NCBI RefSeq assembly: GCF_902497855.1
Contig: NZ_CABVHU010000001.1
Coordinates: 285,639 to 349,638 of the forward strand
Direction: 5' to 3'
DNA from: Pseudomonas fluorescens
Lineage (GTDB): Bacteria; Pseudomonadota; Gammaproteobacteria; Pseudomonadales; Pseudomonadaceae
DNA: 64,000 bases
In this document: positions 17,323 through 26,196 of the stretch, piece after piece
Position numbering within the stretch: position 1 is the stretch's first letter
Layout of the letters: the number at the start of each line of letters is the position of its first letter
Notes under the pieces: generated by a model
Databases searched by the model: none
What the model was told of the DNA's origin: nothing
Seen by the model: only the letters and a program-made list of their open reading frames with translations
Program-made: the position numbers and the translations under genes

Positions 17323-18063
17323 TCATGACTCTGCGCCGAGCAATTCCACCGGGTAAGAGAACACATAGCCTTCGCTGCGTACTGTCTTGATGTAGGTCGA
17401 TTCCCGGGAGTCATCCTTGAGCCGCTGGCGCAAACGGCTGACCAGCAAATCGATGGAACGGTCGAACAGGTCGGCGTCGCGGCCCTGGGTCAGGTTGAGC
17501 AGTTGATCGCGGCTGAGGACCCGTTGCGGGTGATCGAGGAACACCCGCAACAGGCGGTATTCGGCACCGCTGAGGGCGACCATGGTGCCGTCTTCGTCCA
17601 GCAGGTGGCGGGCGGTGGTGTCCAGGCGCCAGCGGCCGAAGCCCAGCTGCCGGCCGCTTTCGGTGATCAGCAGGTTGGGTGGCAGCATCCACGTGCGGCG
17701 CAGCACGGCATTGATCCGCGCCAGCAGTTCGCGGGCGGCGAAGGGTTTGGTCAGGTAGTCGTCGGCGCCCATCTCCAGGCCGAGGATCCGGTCGGTTTCA
17801 TCATTACGGGCGGTGAGCATCAGGATCGGCGTGGCCTTGTGCTTGCCCGAGCGCAACTCGCGACACAGCAGCAGGCCGTCATCGCCGGGCATCATGATGT
17901 CGAGCACGATCAGGTCCACGGTGTTGGCTTCGAGAAAGCTGCGCATCTGCCGGCCATCGGCGACCATGGTGGTGCGCAGGCCGTTTTTCTTCAGGTAATT
18001 GCCAACCAGTTCGCGGATCTCGCGATCGTCGTCGACGATCAGGATGTGGTTCACATGTTCCAT
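17323..18063 (-). CDS. OmpR-family response regulator
   Basis: A 246-residue two-component regulator. Residues 6-120 form a receiver domain with acidic residues D11-D13, phospho-acceptor D55 (in LIVLDIMMPGDDG) and the conserved Lys in YLTKPF. Residues about 145-240 form a winged-helix Trans_reg_C DNA-binding domain (LSGAEYRLLRVFLDHPQRVL, TVRSEGYVFSYP). No sensor kinase gene lies next to it, so its partner must be elsewhere or the gene is an orphan. The regulated genes cannot be deduced. Confidence 0.87.
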   Translation of the reverse strand: MEHVNHILIVDDDREIRELVGNYLKKNGLRTTMVADGRQMRSFLEANTVDLIVLDIMMPGDDGLLLCRELRSGKHKATPILMLTARNDETDRILGLEMGADDYLTKPFAARELLARINAVLRRTWMLPPNLLITESGRQLGFGRWRLDTTARHLLDEDGTMVALSGAEYRLLRVFLDHPQRVLSRDQLLNLTQGRDADLFDRSIDLLVSRLRQRLKDDSRESTYIKTVRSEGYVFSYPVELLGAES

Positions 18064-18159
18064 CGCTCAACCCTCTTGTCATTCGCACGTTGCGCACTCC
18101 AAGGAGGTACTTGTGGCGGGGGGAAACAACCCTCACCACAAGTATTTACTTGAGCAATG

Positions 18160-19533
18160 TCACGCAACCACTTGATAACACGGAACATACGCCGCGCCAC
18201 CGGGCAATTTCATCCGGTGCTGGGCGACAAAGGCCTTGAGCAGTTGATCCAGCGGCTGCATGACCGCCGCATCGCCACGGATCTGGTACGGCCCGTGATC
18301 TTCGATCAGGCGGATGCCCTTGTCCTTGACGTTGCCGGCGACGATGCCGGAGAACGCGCGGCGCAGGTTGGCGGCCAGTTCGTGGGCCGGCAGGTCGCGG
18401 CTCAGTTGCAGGTTGGCCATGTTTTCGTGGGTCGGATCGAACGGTCGCTGGAAGCCTTCGTCGATCTTCAGCAGCCAGTTGAAATGAAAGGCGTCGTTGC
18501 GTTCGCGGCGGAACTGCTTCACCGCCTTGAGGCCCTGGGTCATCTGGCGCGCCACTTCGGCCGGGTCGTCGATGATGATCTCGTAATGTTGCTTGGCGCC
18601 TTCACCCAGCGTAGCGCCAACAAACGCATCAAGCTGTTCCAGGTACGGCGCCGCGTGTTTCGGCCCGGTGAGGATGACCGGGAAGGGCAGGCCCGCGTTG
18701 TCCGGGTGCATCAGGATGCCCAGCAGGTACAGGAACTCTTCGGCGGTGCCCGCGCCGCCGGGGAAGATGATGATGCCGTGGCCGACACGGACGAAGGCTT
18801 CCAGGCGTTTTTCGATGTCCGGCAGGATCACCAGTTCGTTGACGATCGGGTTCGGTGCTTCCGCGGCGATGATGCCGGGTTCGGTCAGGCCGAGGTAACG
18901 TCCGCCATGGATGCGTTGCTTGGCGTGGGCGATGGTCGCGCCTTTCATCGGGCCTTTCATCACGCCGGGGCCGCAACCGGTGCAGATGTCCAGGCTGCGC
19001 AGGCCCAGTTCGTGGCCGACTTCCTTGGTGTATTTGTATTCTTCGGTATTGATCGAGTGGCCGCCCCAGCACACCACGATCTTCGGTTCGATGCCGGGGC
19101 GCAGGGTGCGGGCGTTGCGCAGCAGGTGGAATACGTAGTCGCTGATGCCCTGGGAGGTACTCAGGTCGATGCGCTGGGCGTCGAGTTCATTTTCGGTGTA
19201 GACGATGTCGCGTAGGGCGCTGAACAGCATTTCCCGGGTGCTGGCTATCATTTCGCCATCGACGAAGGCGTTGGCAGGTGCGTTCAGCAGTTCGAGGCGA
19301 ACGCCCCGGTCCTGCTGGTGTATGCGGATTTCGAAGTCCTTGTAGGCTTCAAGGATGGTCTTGGCGTTATCAACATGGGCGCCGGTATTGAGGATGGCCA
19401 GGGCGCACTGGCGGAAGAGGGTGTAGGTGCTGCCGGATCCGGCTTCGCTCAGTTGCTGTACTTCACGTTGAGAGAGGGTTTCCAGGCTGCCTTTGGGGCT
19501 GACCGAGGCGTTGATTACATGTCGTTGGGTCAT
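18160..19533 (-). CDS. ppnN: Nucleotide 5'-monophosphate nucleosidase PpnN (LOG family)
   Basis: A 457-residue protein of the YgdH/PpnN family. It contains the Rossmann-like LOG core with IIIFPGGAGTAEEFLYLLGI (the PGGxGTxxE catalytic/nucleotide motif) around residues 255-275, and a GGHSINTEEYKYTKEVGHEL segment upstream, plus N- and C-terminal extensions (DUF4478 and DUF3412-like) characteristic of PpnN. The enzyme hydrolyses purine and pyrimidine nucleotide monophosphates to base and ribose-5-phosphate and in E. coli is controlled by (p)ppGpp. Full length for the family. It is a single gene here. Confidence 0.9.
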   Translation of the reverse strand: MTQRHVINASVSPKGSLETLSQREVQQLSEAGSGSTYTLFRQCALAILNTGAHVDNAKTILEAYKDFEIRIHQQDRGVRLELLNAPANAFVDGEMIASTREMLFSALRDIVYTENELDAQRIDLSTSQGISDYVFHLLRNARTLRPGIEPKIVVCWGGHSINTEEYKYTKEVGHELGLRSLDICTGCGPGVMKGPMKGATIAHAKQRIHGGRYLGLTEPGIIAAEAPNPIVNELVILPDIEKRLEAFVRVGHGIIIFPGGAGTAEEFLYLLGILMHPDNAGLPFPVILTGPKHAAPYLEQLDAFVGATLGEGAKQHYEIIIDDPAEVARQMTQGLKAVKQFRRERNDAFHFNWLLKIDEGFQRPFDPTHENMANLQLSRDLPAHELAANLRRAFSGIVAGNVKDKGIRLIEDHGPYQIRGDAAVMQPLDQLLKAFVAQHRMKLPGGAAYVPCYQVVA

Positions 19534-19748
19534 TCAATGATCCTTAAAACGATGTCATTGCCCCGCAAAGGGCCGATGGCATCCGAATAGTATGCATCCA
19601 TGAAAGAAGATGGCACGAACTGCGCTGGATCGCCATTTTCCCGTGTGACGATAAATAGATGAAAAGAAGCCCCAGCATAGCTAAATCCCCCGCAGAGGCG
19701 ATAATGCCCCGCACACTTTTTGCCCCTGTCCGAAGGAAACCCGACGCA

Positions 19749-20276
19749 ATGTTCGAAATCCAGCCGAAGAATGCCGCCACCTATCGACAGCAGACACGTC
19801 GCAGCACGGTGATCATCGCCCTGATTTTCCTGGCGCTGGCGATGGTGTTGTCCACCGCTGCGGTGACGCTGTTCGGCGAGCCTGGCGGGGACAATCTGCG
19901 TTTCAATGTCGGTGGCGTGTTTGTGGCGGTGCTGCTGATGGTCGCGTTGATGCGCAGCACCTTCTGGACCCAGGAATGGATGGCGCCGGCCGTCTATGGC
20001 TGGCAGCTCAAGCGCAGCCTGATGAGCATCACCAACGTCATGCACCAGGTCACGGCAGCCGTGGAACAGGGGGACCCGAGCGCGATGAAGCTGTTGCGCT
20101 TCTACCATCTCGGGCTGAGCCAGATGCATGAACTGGACGGCAATTCCAGTGATCACAGCCAGTTGACGCGCGAGATGGATCAACACAAGGCGCGGATGGA
20201 AGCCCTGGGCATCGACACCGAACAGACCCGGTTGAATCCGGCCTTGATCGAGGCGCTGAAGCAGACGTCGCGGTAG
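19749..20276 (+). CDS. DUF3087 membrane protein
   Basis: A 175-residue protein starting MFEIQPKNAATYRQQTRRST. Two transmembrane segments at about residues 20-42 and 53-72 are followed by a soluble helical domain (VYGWQLKRSLMSITNVMHQV, FYHLGLSQMHELD). This arrangement and the FEIxPKNAxxYRxQ opening match DUF3087 proteins of gamma-proteobacteria. Function is unknown. It is divergent from ppnN with a 215-bp interval that holds nothing I can identify. Confidence 0.75.
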   Translation: MFEIQPKNAATYRQQTRRSTVIIALIFLALAMVLSTAAVTLFGEPGGDNLRFNVGGVFVAVLLMVALMRSTFWTQEWMAPAVYGWQLKRSLMSITNVMHQVTAAVEQGDPSAMKLLRFYHLGLSQMHELDGNSSDHSQLTREMDQHKARMEALGIDTEQTRLNPALIEALKQTSR

Positions 20277-20417
20277 ACGCCAGGGTGTGCAATGGCAGCC
20301 AGGGGTGCGGGCAGATGAGGACCAGGCTGAGCCGATCAGGCATAGTGAACGCTACAATGGGTAGACAACAACGGCGACCGGGATGGGTCGCCGGTTCATC
20401 GGGATTCAGGGAGCGTC

Positions 20418-21995
20418 ATGGGGCATCCGTCCGTTAAAGATCGAATCGAACAATCGCGCCACGGCGTGGCGCTTATCGCCGAACAATCAGTGACCCGCCT
20501 CAAGGTTCGCTCGGTGGTGTTCCTGCTGCTCGCGGTGTGCCTGTCCATGACCGCGATCGTGATCTGGGAAACCTGGAACTCGCGCCAGTACCATCTGCAT
20601 GACAAGGAAGTGGCGATGTCCAACCTTGCGCAGACCCTGGCCTCCCAGGCACAGGCGTCGATCAAGCAGGCCGATACCCTGTTGTTCACGCTGGTCGACC
20701 GCCTTGAAAACGACGGCATCACCCAGGGCCAGGTGCCAAGGCTTGAGCGTTTGCTCGCGGCCCAGCGCAGTGAGTTGAGCCAGATTCATGGTTTGTTCGT
20801 TTATGACGAGCAAGGGCGCTGGATTGCCAACTCCAACGGCGCCGTCATGCCCGGCGCGAACAATGCCGACCGCGAGTATTTCATCTTCCATCGTGATCAT
20901 CCCGACCGTGGACCGCACATTGGCCCCTCGATCAAGAGTCGTTCCACCCGTGAATGGATCATGACGGTGTCGCGCCGCGTCAATCATCCCGATGGCAGCT
21001 TCGCCGGCGTGGCGCTGGCAACCCTCTACCTCAGTCATTTCCTTACGCTCTACGACAGTATCGACATGGGCAATAACGGCGTGATCAACCTGATCGCCGA
21101 CGACGCCAGCATCGTCGTTCGCCGGCCGTTCAAGGAGGCTGAAGTCGGCACCAGCGTCGCCAAGGGGCCGCTGTTCACGCAATTGCTGCCCAAGGGCGAT
21201 TCAGGCACTGCAACGGTCACCTCCTATGTGGATGGCACCGAGCGGGTAGTCGGATTTCGCAGGATCGACGGTTATCCGCTGATCATCTTTGCCGCGCTGG
21301 ATAAACAGGAAGTGTTGGCCGGCTGGCGTGAGCAGGCGCTGCTGAGCGCGGGCATCGTTTCGTTGTTTCTCGGGTTTCTGGCGGTTTTCGGTTATCGCCT
21401 CATTCGCCTCATGAAGCAGCAGAATCACGTACAGAACGTGTTGCTCGATGCCCAGGAAAAGCTGATCGAGGTCAACCGCAGCCTGGAGTTGCTGGCGCTG
21501 GAGGATGCATTGACCGGGTTGTCCAACCGGCGTGAATTCGATTTGTTCATTCTGGCCGAAATGGGCCGGGCCCGGCGCAGCCAGACCCACCTCGCACTGC
21601 TGATGATAGATGTCGACCACTTCAAGAGCTTCAATGACCTTTACGGTCATGTGGCGGGCGATGAGAGTTTGCGCAGCATCAGCACGATCATCAGCGATCA
21701 CATCAAGCGCCCCGGTGACCTGGCCGCGCGTTATGGCGGTGAAGAGTTCACGGTGGTGTTGCCCGGCACCGACTATGTGGGCGCGTTCCTGGTGGCGGAA
21801 AAAATCCGGCGCGCGGTGCAGCAGGCCGGCATCGCCCACAGCGAGGGCGTTGAGGGCACGGTCACCGTCAGCCTGGGGGTTTGCGCCTACAACCCGGCCT
21901 CTCAGGATCAGCCCAACGATCTGGTCAGCGCGGCGGACAAGGCGCTCTATGTCGCCAAGGCCAGTGGCCGGAACATGAGCGTGATTGCCAATTGA
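20418..21995 (+). CDS. Membrane-bound diguanylate cyclase with periplasmic Cache sensor
   Basis: A 525-residue protein. TM1 lies at about residues 33-52, a periplasmic dCache-like sensor domain spans about 60-290 (FVYDEQGRWIANSNG, NADREYFIFHRDHPDRGPHI), TM2 is at about 310-330, and the cytoplasmic GGDEF domain is at about 360-520. The active-site motif is GGEEF at residues 440-444, preceded by an RPGD inhibitory-site motif (RxxD) at 431-434. It should make cyclic-di-GMP with product inhibition through the I-site. A GGGAGCGTC site precedes the ATG. The sensed ligand is unknown; the dCache fold often binds amino acids or polyamines. Confidence 0.88.
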   Translation: MGHPSVKDRIEQSRHGVALIAEQSVTRLKVRSVVFLLLAVCLSMTAIVIWETWNSRQYHLHDKEVAMSNLAQTLASQAQASIKQADTLLFTLVDRLENDGITQGQVPRLERLLAAQRSELSQIHGLFVYDEQGRWIANSNGAVMPGANNADREYFIFHRDHPDRGPHIGPSIKSRSTREWIMTVSRRVNHPDGSFAGVALATLYLSHFLTLYDSIDMGNNGVINLIADDASIVVRRPFKEAEVGTSVAKGPLFTQLLPKGDSGTATVTSYVDGTERVVGFRRIDGYPLIIFAALDKQEVLAGWREQALLSAGIVSLFLGFLAVFGYRLIRLMKQQNHVQNVLLDAQEKLIEVNRSLELLALEDALTGLSNRREFDLFILAEMGRARRSQTHLALLMIDVDHFKSFNDLYGHVAGDESLRSISTIISDHIKRPGDLAARYGGEEFTVVLPGTDYVGAFLVAEKIRRAVQQAGIAHSEGVEGTVTVSLGVCAYNPASQDQPNDLVSAADKALYVAKASGRNMSVIAN

Positions 21996-22024
21996 GTGTC
22001 ATCACGCCGGGCGATCTTTTGATC

Positions 22025-22396
22025 TTAGCGGCAGGATGCCCGACGTAACCTGATCAGCCGAACATAGACCAGCCCATTGATCACCAGCACCACGCTACCC
22101 AGCCCCAGCTGAATGTCCGGCGTCAGGCCGGCCGGGTAAATGACCGGCAACAGGTAATGTTCGATGAAGCCGCCACCGTAGCCGGTTTGCCCGGCCCCGT
22201 GGCGCATGAGGTTTTCCCAGTCAGTCAGCGGGCAGGGCAAGTGGAAGACTTCCACCGAAACACCCCACACGGCCGCAGGCAGATGCCACCAGATCAAAAG
22301 GCGCCATTTGAGCACCAGCAGGCCGCCGAACAACACGAACAGAATGAACAGCAGGTGAAACAGCACCAGCCCGTCGGCGGCGATTCGGTACAGCAT
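22025..22396 (-). CDS. DUF2784 membrane protein
   Basis: A 123-residue protein, MLYRIAADGLVLFHLLFILF at the N-terminus, with three to four transmembrane segments. The WHLPAAVWGVSVEVFHLPCPLTDWEN stretch (the E-x-x-x-x-x-CPLTxWE pattern) is diagnostic for DUF2784. Function unknown. It is convergent with the diguanylate cyclase gene and divergent from azlCD. Confidence 0.82.
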   Translation of the reverse strand: MLYRIAADGLVLFHLLFILFVLFGGLLVLKWRLLIWWHLPAAVWGVSVEVFHLPCPLTDWENLMRHGAGQTGYGGGFIEHYLLPVIYPAGLTPDIQLGLGSVVLVINGLVYVRLIRLRRASCR

Positions 22397-22555
22397 GTCG
22401 ACACCCAGAAGTGTTATGCCAATGGCTCCATGGTACTCGGGCGGGTGACGGAGGCGAACAATCGACGCCGGTTGCGTGCAAGTGCGCAAGATTGTTCAAG
22501 CCATCAGGGGCGGGTGCTGGCACAGTCTGGAGACTTTCCCTGGTTGTAGAGCGTT

Positions 22556-23254
22556 ATGTCCAACTCACTCATGCCGCGCAGCGCCTTTCTTCGCGGCGCC
22601 GTGGCGATCATGCCGTTGTCACTGGCGACCGCGCCTTGGGGGCTGCTGGCCGGTTCCATGGCCATCGAAGCCAATCTCACGCCCTTGCAAGGCCAGGGCT
22701 TGTCGAGCATCGTGTTTGCCGGAGCGGCGCAACTGGTGGCCATCGGCATGCTCAAGGGCGGTGCCGGGATCTTTTCGATTCTGCTGACCACTGTGCTATT
22801 GACGTCCCAGCATCTGCTGTACGGGATGAGTCTGCGTTCGGTGATTTCGCCGCTGCCGGGTCGCTGGCGGGCGGGGCTGGGCTTTTTGCTCACCGACGAA
22901 CTGTTCGCCCTGACCAGTGCCCATGACAAACAGCAGTTCAACCGCTGGTACGCCCTGGGCGTCGGCCTGACGTTTTACATCGCCTGGAACCTCTTCACCC
23001 TGGCCGGCATCGTGCTGGGCAGCAGCATTCCGGGCCTGGAGCATCTGGGACTGGACTTCTCCATCGCGGCGACCTTTATCGCCCTGATTACCCCGGTGGT
23101 GCGCAACGTGCCGACCGTGGTGTGCGTGGCGGTTTCGCTGTTCTGCTCGGTGCTGTTCAGCTATTGGCAATGGGGTTCGGCGCTGGTGCTGGCGGGGTTG
23201 GCGGGCATGGCGGCCGGCTTTGTCTGCAACAAAATTTATGGTGGTCGCACATGA
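22556..23254 (+). CDS. azlC: AzlC-family branched-chain amino acid exporter subunit
   Basis: A 232-residue polytopic membrane protein with AzlC family features: an N-terminal MPLSLATAPWGLLAGSMAIE segment, SSIVFAGAAQLVAIGMLKGG and TSQHLLYGMSLRS in the first half. AzlC pairs with the small AzlD protein to export branched-chain or related amino acids. The stop codon overlaps the azlD start by 4 bp, which supports a two-component exporter. No dedicated regulator is adjacent. Confidence 0.87.
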   Translation: MSNSLMPRSAFLRGAVAIMPLSLATAPWGLLAGSMAIEANLTPLQGQGLSSIVFAGAAQLVAIGMLKGGAGIFSILLTTVLLTSQHLLYGMSLRSVISPLPGRWRAGLGFLLTDELFALTSAHDKQQFNRWYALGVGLTFYIAWNLFTLAGIVLGSSIPGLEHLGLDFSIAATFIALITPVVRNVPTVVCVAVSLFCSVLFSYWQWGSALVLAGLAGMAAGFVCNKIYGGRT

Positions 23255-23565
23255 TGGTCTGGGCGGTGATTGTCGGGATGGGGATTCTGGTATTCCTCAA
23301 TCGCTACGTGTTTCTCGAACCCCGGTTGCCGCTGCGCCTGAGCAGCAATGCCCGGCAATTCCTCGGTTTTGCGGTACCGGGCATGCTGACTGCGATCTGC
23401 GGGCCGATCGTGTTCATGCCGGACAAACAGTTGAACCTGCAGTGGGACAATCCCTACCTGATCAGCTCGCTGGTGGCGGTGGGGCTGGTGCTCTACACCC
23501 GCAACACCTTGCTCAGCATGCTGTTGAGCATGGGCTTTTTCTTTTTGCTGCGCGGGTGGCTCTGA
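23251..23565 (+). CDS. azlD: AzlD-family exporter subunit
   Basis: A 104-residue protein with three to four transmembrane helices, starting MMVWAVIVGMGILVFLNRYV. The FLGFAVPGMLTAICGPIVF region and a C-terminal LLSMGFFFLLRG helix agree with AzlD. Translationally coupled to azlC through the ATGA overlap. Confidence 0.85.
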   Translation: MMVWAVIVGMGILVFLNRYVFLEPRLPLRLSSNARQFLGFAVPGMLTAICGPIVFMPDKQLNLQWDNPYLISSLVAVGLVLYTRNTLLSMLLSMGFFFLLRGWL

Positions 23566-23631
23566 GTCGGGTACTCGAAACTGTTCTACGCTTAAAGTTG
23601 ATGACCGATCCCTTCAGGTAGAGAGGTGAGC

Positions 23632-23790
23632 ATGGCAACTGACCAAAAGCGTCCGGAACCGGATGATGAAGAGATGGATGAACCGACGGAAGAAGAACTC
23701 GAACAGCAGCGGCGTTCGTCCCAGACCTGGAAGCATGATGACAGCAGAGAGTTGTCAGATCGCGATGTGGAGATTCCGTTGAAACCCTGA
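23632..23790 (+). CDS. Small acidic hydrophilic protein
   Basis: A 52-residue frame with GAGAGGTGAGC before the ATG. It reads MATDQKRPEPDDEEMDEPTE and then a Glu-rich stretch with EEELEQQRRSSQTWKHDD, ending in DREVEIPLKP-like DRDVEIPLKP. Strongly charged, probably intrinsically disordered. The good ribosome binding site and non-random composition support a real small protein. Function is unknown and no family was recognised. Confidence 0.55.
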   Translation: MATDQKRPEPDDEEMDEPTEEELEQQRRSSQTWKHDDSRELSDRDVEIPLKP

Positions 23791-23807
23791 TCGATTTGCA
23801 CTGATGC

Positions 23808-23926
23808 CATTGCAGGAGCAAGCTTGCTTCGGGCGGCGTTCCGACGATGGACCCGGGAGCGCCGCGTTTCGCCAGGAAGCACGCGTTATCGTTGTCGACC
23901 TTCGCTAGCAAGCTAGCTCCTACAAT
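23808..23926. repeat. REP pair, divergent copy
   Basis: GCAGGAGCAAGCTTGCTTCG at about 23812-23831 and the facing GCTAGCAAGCTAGCTCCTAC at about 23905-23924, with ACGCGTTATCGTTGTCGACC in the spacer. The arms are less conserved than in other copies. Confidence 0.75.
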
Positions 23927-24062
23927 GAATGCTGCCTTAGCCCTTCATGCATTTGCGGTTGAGCGTCAGGTTCTATAAGCCTCGGAACCAAACCCGGTGT
24001 ACCTTGTTCCAACCTGCGCCCGCACACATGTCTGGGCGCAACAGTCTGGCCCAAGGCAAAAC

Positions 24063-24962
24063 ATGAAACAGCTGGTCAAGGTTTTATCGGCGTTCGCCAT
24101 CGCAGTCGGTCTGCTGGGGTGCATCGCTTCTCCCATCGACATGACGCCGCAGACCGAGCAACGTCTGCGTGCGCAAGCTCCGATCCGTTTTCTGCTGACC
24201 TTCGATGACGGCCCCAGTGCATCCAGCTTCTGGAACCCGACCGTGACCGTGCTCGACAGCCTGGCGCGCAATCCGCTGCAAGCGGACATCAAGGCGGTGT
24301 TCTTCGTCCAGACCCGGGCCTCACGGGCCGGGGGCAGCGAGTTGGGGCGTGAAATCATGCATCGCGAACAAGCCGAAGGTCACGTTCTGGGCTTTCACAC
24401 CGCCACGCCGGGGCACAGCAATCATCGCGCCCTGGACACGGAAAAACTGGAGCAGTCGCTGAGCAACGGCAGCGCCGATATTGCAGCGATCACCGGCGTA
24501 CCACCGACCTTGTTACGTCCGCCATTCTGGAGCTACGACACACGCACCTTTGCCGCATATCAGCGACACGGTCTGCATCTGCTGCTCACCGACCTGAGCG
24601 CCAATGACGGCAAGATCTGGGGTTTCAACGCCAGCCCCCGTCGAAGAGCGCATATGCTGCGGCAACTTTCCGAAATCCGCGAACGTATCGCGCGGGGCGA
24701 GCTGCCGTCGGTGGATGGCGTGATTCCGGTGGTGGTGACCTTTCACGATCTCAATCGTTACACGGCGCGACATACCCGGGAGTACCTGCAGATCCTTGTC
24801 GACAGCGCCCGTGCGACCGGAGTGAAAGTGGCGCAAAAGCCGTTTTATGACGATACGGCAGCGCTGCAACGCGCCGCCATGGCACGCACCGTTCAAGACA
24901 GTTCACAGGCGGTCAAACTGCCGGGTATCTGGAACTGGCTCTGGAACGGCAACCCCCGTTGA
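24063..24962 (+). CDS. Polysaccharide deacetylase family lipoprotein
   Basis: A 299-residue protein with a lipoprotein signal (MKQLVKVLSAFAIAVGLLGC; the Cys at residue 20 is the likely lipidation site). The NodB-type catalytic domain begins at about residue 45 with FLLTFDDGPSASS, containing the paired Asp residues that bind metal and act as base, followed by the HTATPGHSNHRAL segment supplying His ligands and LRPPFWSYDTRT (the RPPF motif). It is probably a periplasmic or outer-membrane N- or O-deacetylase acting on a cell-surface polysaccharide; the substrate is unknown. No neighbouring exopolysaccharide genes. Confidence 0.85.
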   Translation: MKQLVKVLSAFAIAVGLLGCIASPIDMTPQTEQRLRAQAPIRFLLTFDDGPSASSFWNPTVTVLDSLARNPLQADIKAVFFVQTRASRAGGSELGREIMHREQAEGHVLGFHTATPGHSNHRALDTEKLEQSLSNGSADIAAITGVPPTLLRPPFWSYDTRTFAAYQRHGLHLLLTDLSANDGKIWGFNASPRRRAHMLRQLSEIRERIARGELPSVDGVIPVVVTFHDLNRYTARHTREYLQILVDSARATGVKVAQKPFYDDTAALQRAAMARTVQDSSQAVKLPGIWNWLWNGNPR

Positions 24963-24979
24963 AGCACGCTGCGCGCTTC

Positions 24980-25102
24980 CAATGTAGGAGCTGGCTTGCC
25001 AGCGAAGCACTCAAGGACCCCGCGTAGATTCAGGAAGACACGCGTTATCGTTGACGTCCTTCGCTGCGGTGCGGCGATCCGACAAGCCAGCTCCTACATG
25101 GG
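24980..25102. repeat. REP pair
   Basis: TGTAGGAGCTGGCTTGCCAG at about 24983-25002 and GACAAGCCAGCTCCTACATG at about 25080-25099, with the CACGCGTTATCGTTGACGTC spacer and the GCTGCGGTGCGGCGATCCGA arm variant. Confidence 0.83.
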
Positions 25103-25184
25103 CGATGGCGACCTGACGACCGAACCATCCATTTCGACCCTACTGGATTCCTCTTAAGACGCATGCGCCTGTCGCATCGCCGCT

Positions 25185-26069
25185 TCATGCCGTCGGCAAC
25201 AGCTCATCGATCATCCGCAAGCAATGATTCAACCCCGGCGATACATCACCCACTCGCCGGCTGAGAATAATCGGCGAGGTGGCGTTGTCTTCCAGCAGCG
25301 GGGTGAAGCCGATGTCGTCGCGGTGCAGCAATTGCACCGAAGCCGGCACCAGCGTGACCCCGATGCCTGCGCCCACCAGGCCGATGGCGGTTTGCAGTTC
25401 ATTGGTCCATTGCGCCACATGGATGCTCACGCCATAGGATTCGAACAAGGCAATCACATGGTCGGCATAGCTCGGCCGCGGGTTGCCGGGGTACAGCACA
25501 AAGGGTTCCTTCGCCAGTTCGCGCAAGCTGATCGGCCCGGCCAGCAACGGGTGACCGGCGGGCAGGGCGGCGACCAGCCGGTCTTCGGTCAACACGGTCT
25601 GGATAATGGCCGGGTCGTCGATACGGATCCGCCCGAAGCCGATATCGATGCGCCCGGCCTTGAGCGCCTGCACCTGTTGCAGCGTGGTCATTTCCGACAG
25701 TCCCAGTTCAAGTTCCAGGGGCTCACCGCTGCGCAAGCGGCGAATCAGCTCGGGCAGGACGCCGTAGAGGGTCGATGGCGCAAAGCCGATGCCCAGCCAG
25801 GTCTTTTCGCCCAGACCGATGCGCCGCGTGTTGTCGCACACCTTGGCCAGCTGTTCGAGCAGGGCGCTGGAGTGCTCATGGAAAAACCGCCCGGCGTCGG
25901 TCAGCTTCAGCGGCCGCCCGCGCTCCAGCAACATGACCCCCAGCTCGTCTTCCAGTTGCTGGATCTGTCGACTCAGCGGTGGCTGGGCGATGTGCAGCAG
26001 CTCGGCGGCACGGGTGAAATTGAGGGTTTTGGCCAATACCTGAAAGTAACGCAGGTGACGCAGTTCCAT
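25185..26069 (-). CDS. catR: LysR-type regulator of the catechol genes (CatR)
   Basis: A 294-residue LysR-family protein. Residues 1-60 hold the winged helix (MELRHLRYFQVLAKTLNFTR, AELLHIAQPPLSRQIQQLED) and residues about 95-290 the effector-binding fold. The SRQIQQLEDELGVMLLERG motif and the position divergent from catBCA identify it as the CatR/CatM/BenM type, which responds to cis,cis-muconate and activates catBCA. The start at 26069 has GGGAGGCTCC upstream. The intergenic region contains a matching operator at 26096-26110. Confidence 0.9.
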   Translation of the reverse strand: MELRHLRYFQVLAKTLNFTRAAELLHIAQPPLSRQIQQLEDELGVMLLERGRPLKLTDAGRFFHEHSSALLEQLAKVCDNTRRIGLGEKTWLGIGFAPSTLYGVLPELIRRLRSGEPLELELGLSEMTTLQQVQALKAGRIDIGFGRIRIDDPAIIQTVLTEDRLVAALPAGHPLLAGPISLRELAKEPFVLYPGNPRPSYADHVIALFESYGVSIHVAQWTNELQTAIGLVGAGIGVTLVPASVQLLHRDDIGFTPLLEDNATSPIILSRRVGDVSPGLNHCLRMIDELLPTA

Positions 26070-26095
26070 GGAGCCTCCCGATGGGCAGTGGTTGA

Positions 26096-26110
26096 ATACC
26101 TTTAAGGTAT
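26096..26110. promoter_or_regulatory. CatR operator (ATAC-N7-GTAT) upstream of catB
   Basis: The 15 bp ATACCTTTAAGGTAT is a perfect inverted repeat that fits the ATAC-N7-GTAT consensus established for CatM/BenM/CatR. It lies between catR (start 26069) and catB (start 26197). A TATATT -10-like element at 26128-26133 follows without a good -35, as expected for an activator-dependent promoter. Confidence 0.8.
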
Positions 26111-26196
26111 CAAGCCAGACCAATTCTATATTGGCCGCCCGGAAAAAGCCGTACGAGAATCCATATCAGAACTTCAAGAACCTGACGGGTATCGAC

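Noticed and set aside
19530..20186. A 218-residue minus-strand frame over the DUF3087 gene
   Set aside because: The plus-strand protein has the recognised DUF3087 pattern; this frame is His/Gln-rich antisense sequence and shows no start site.
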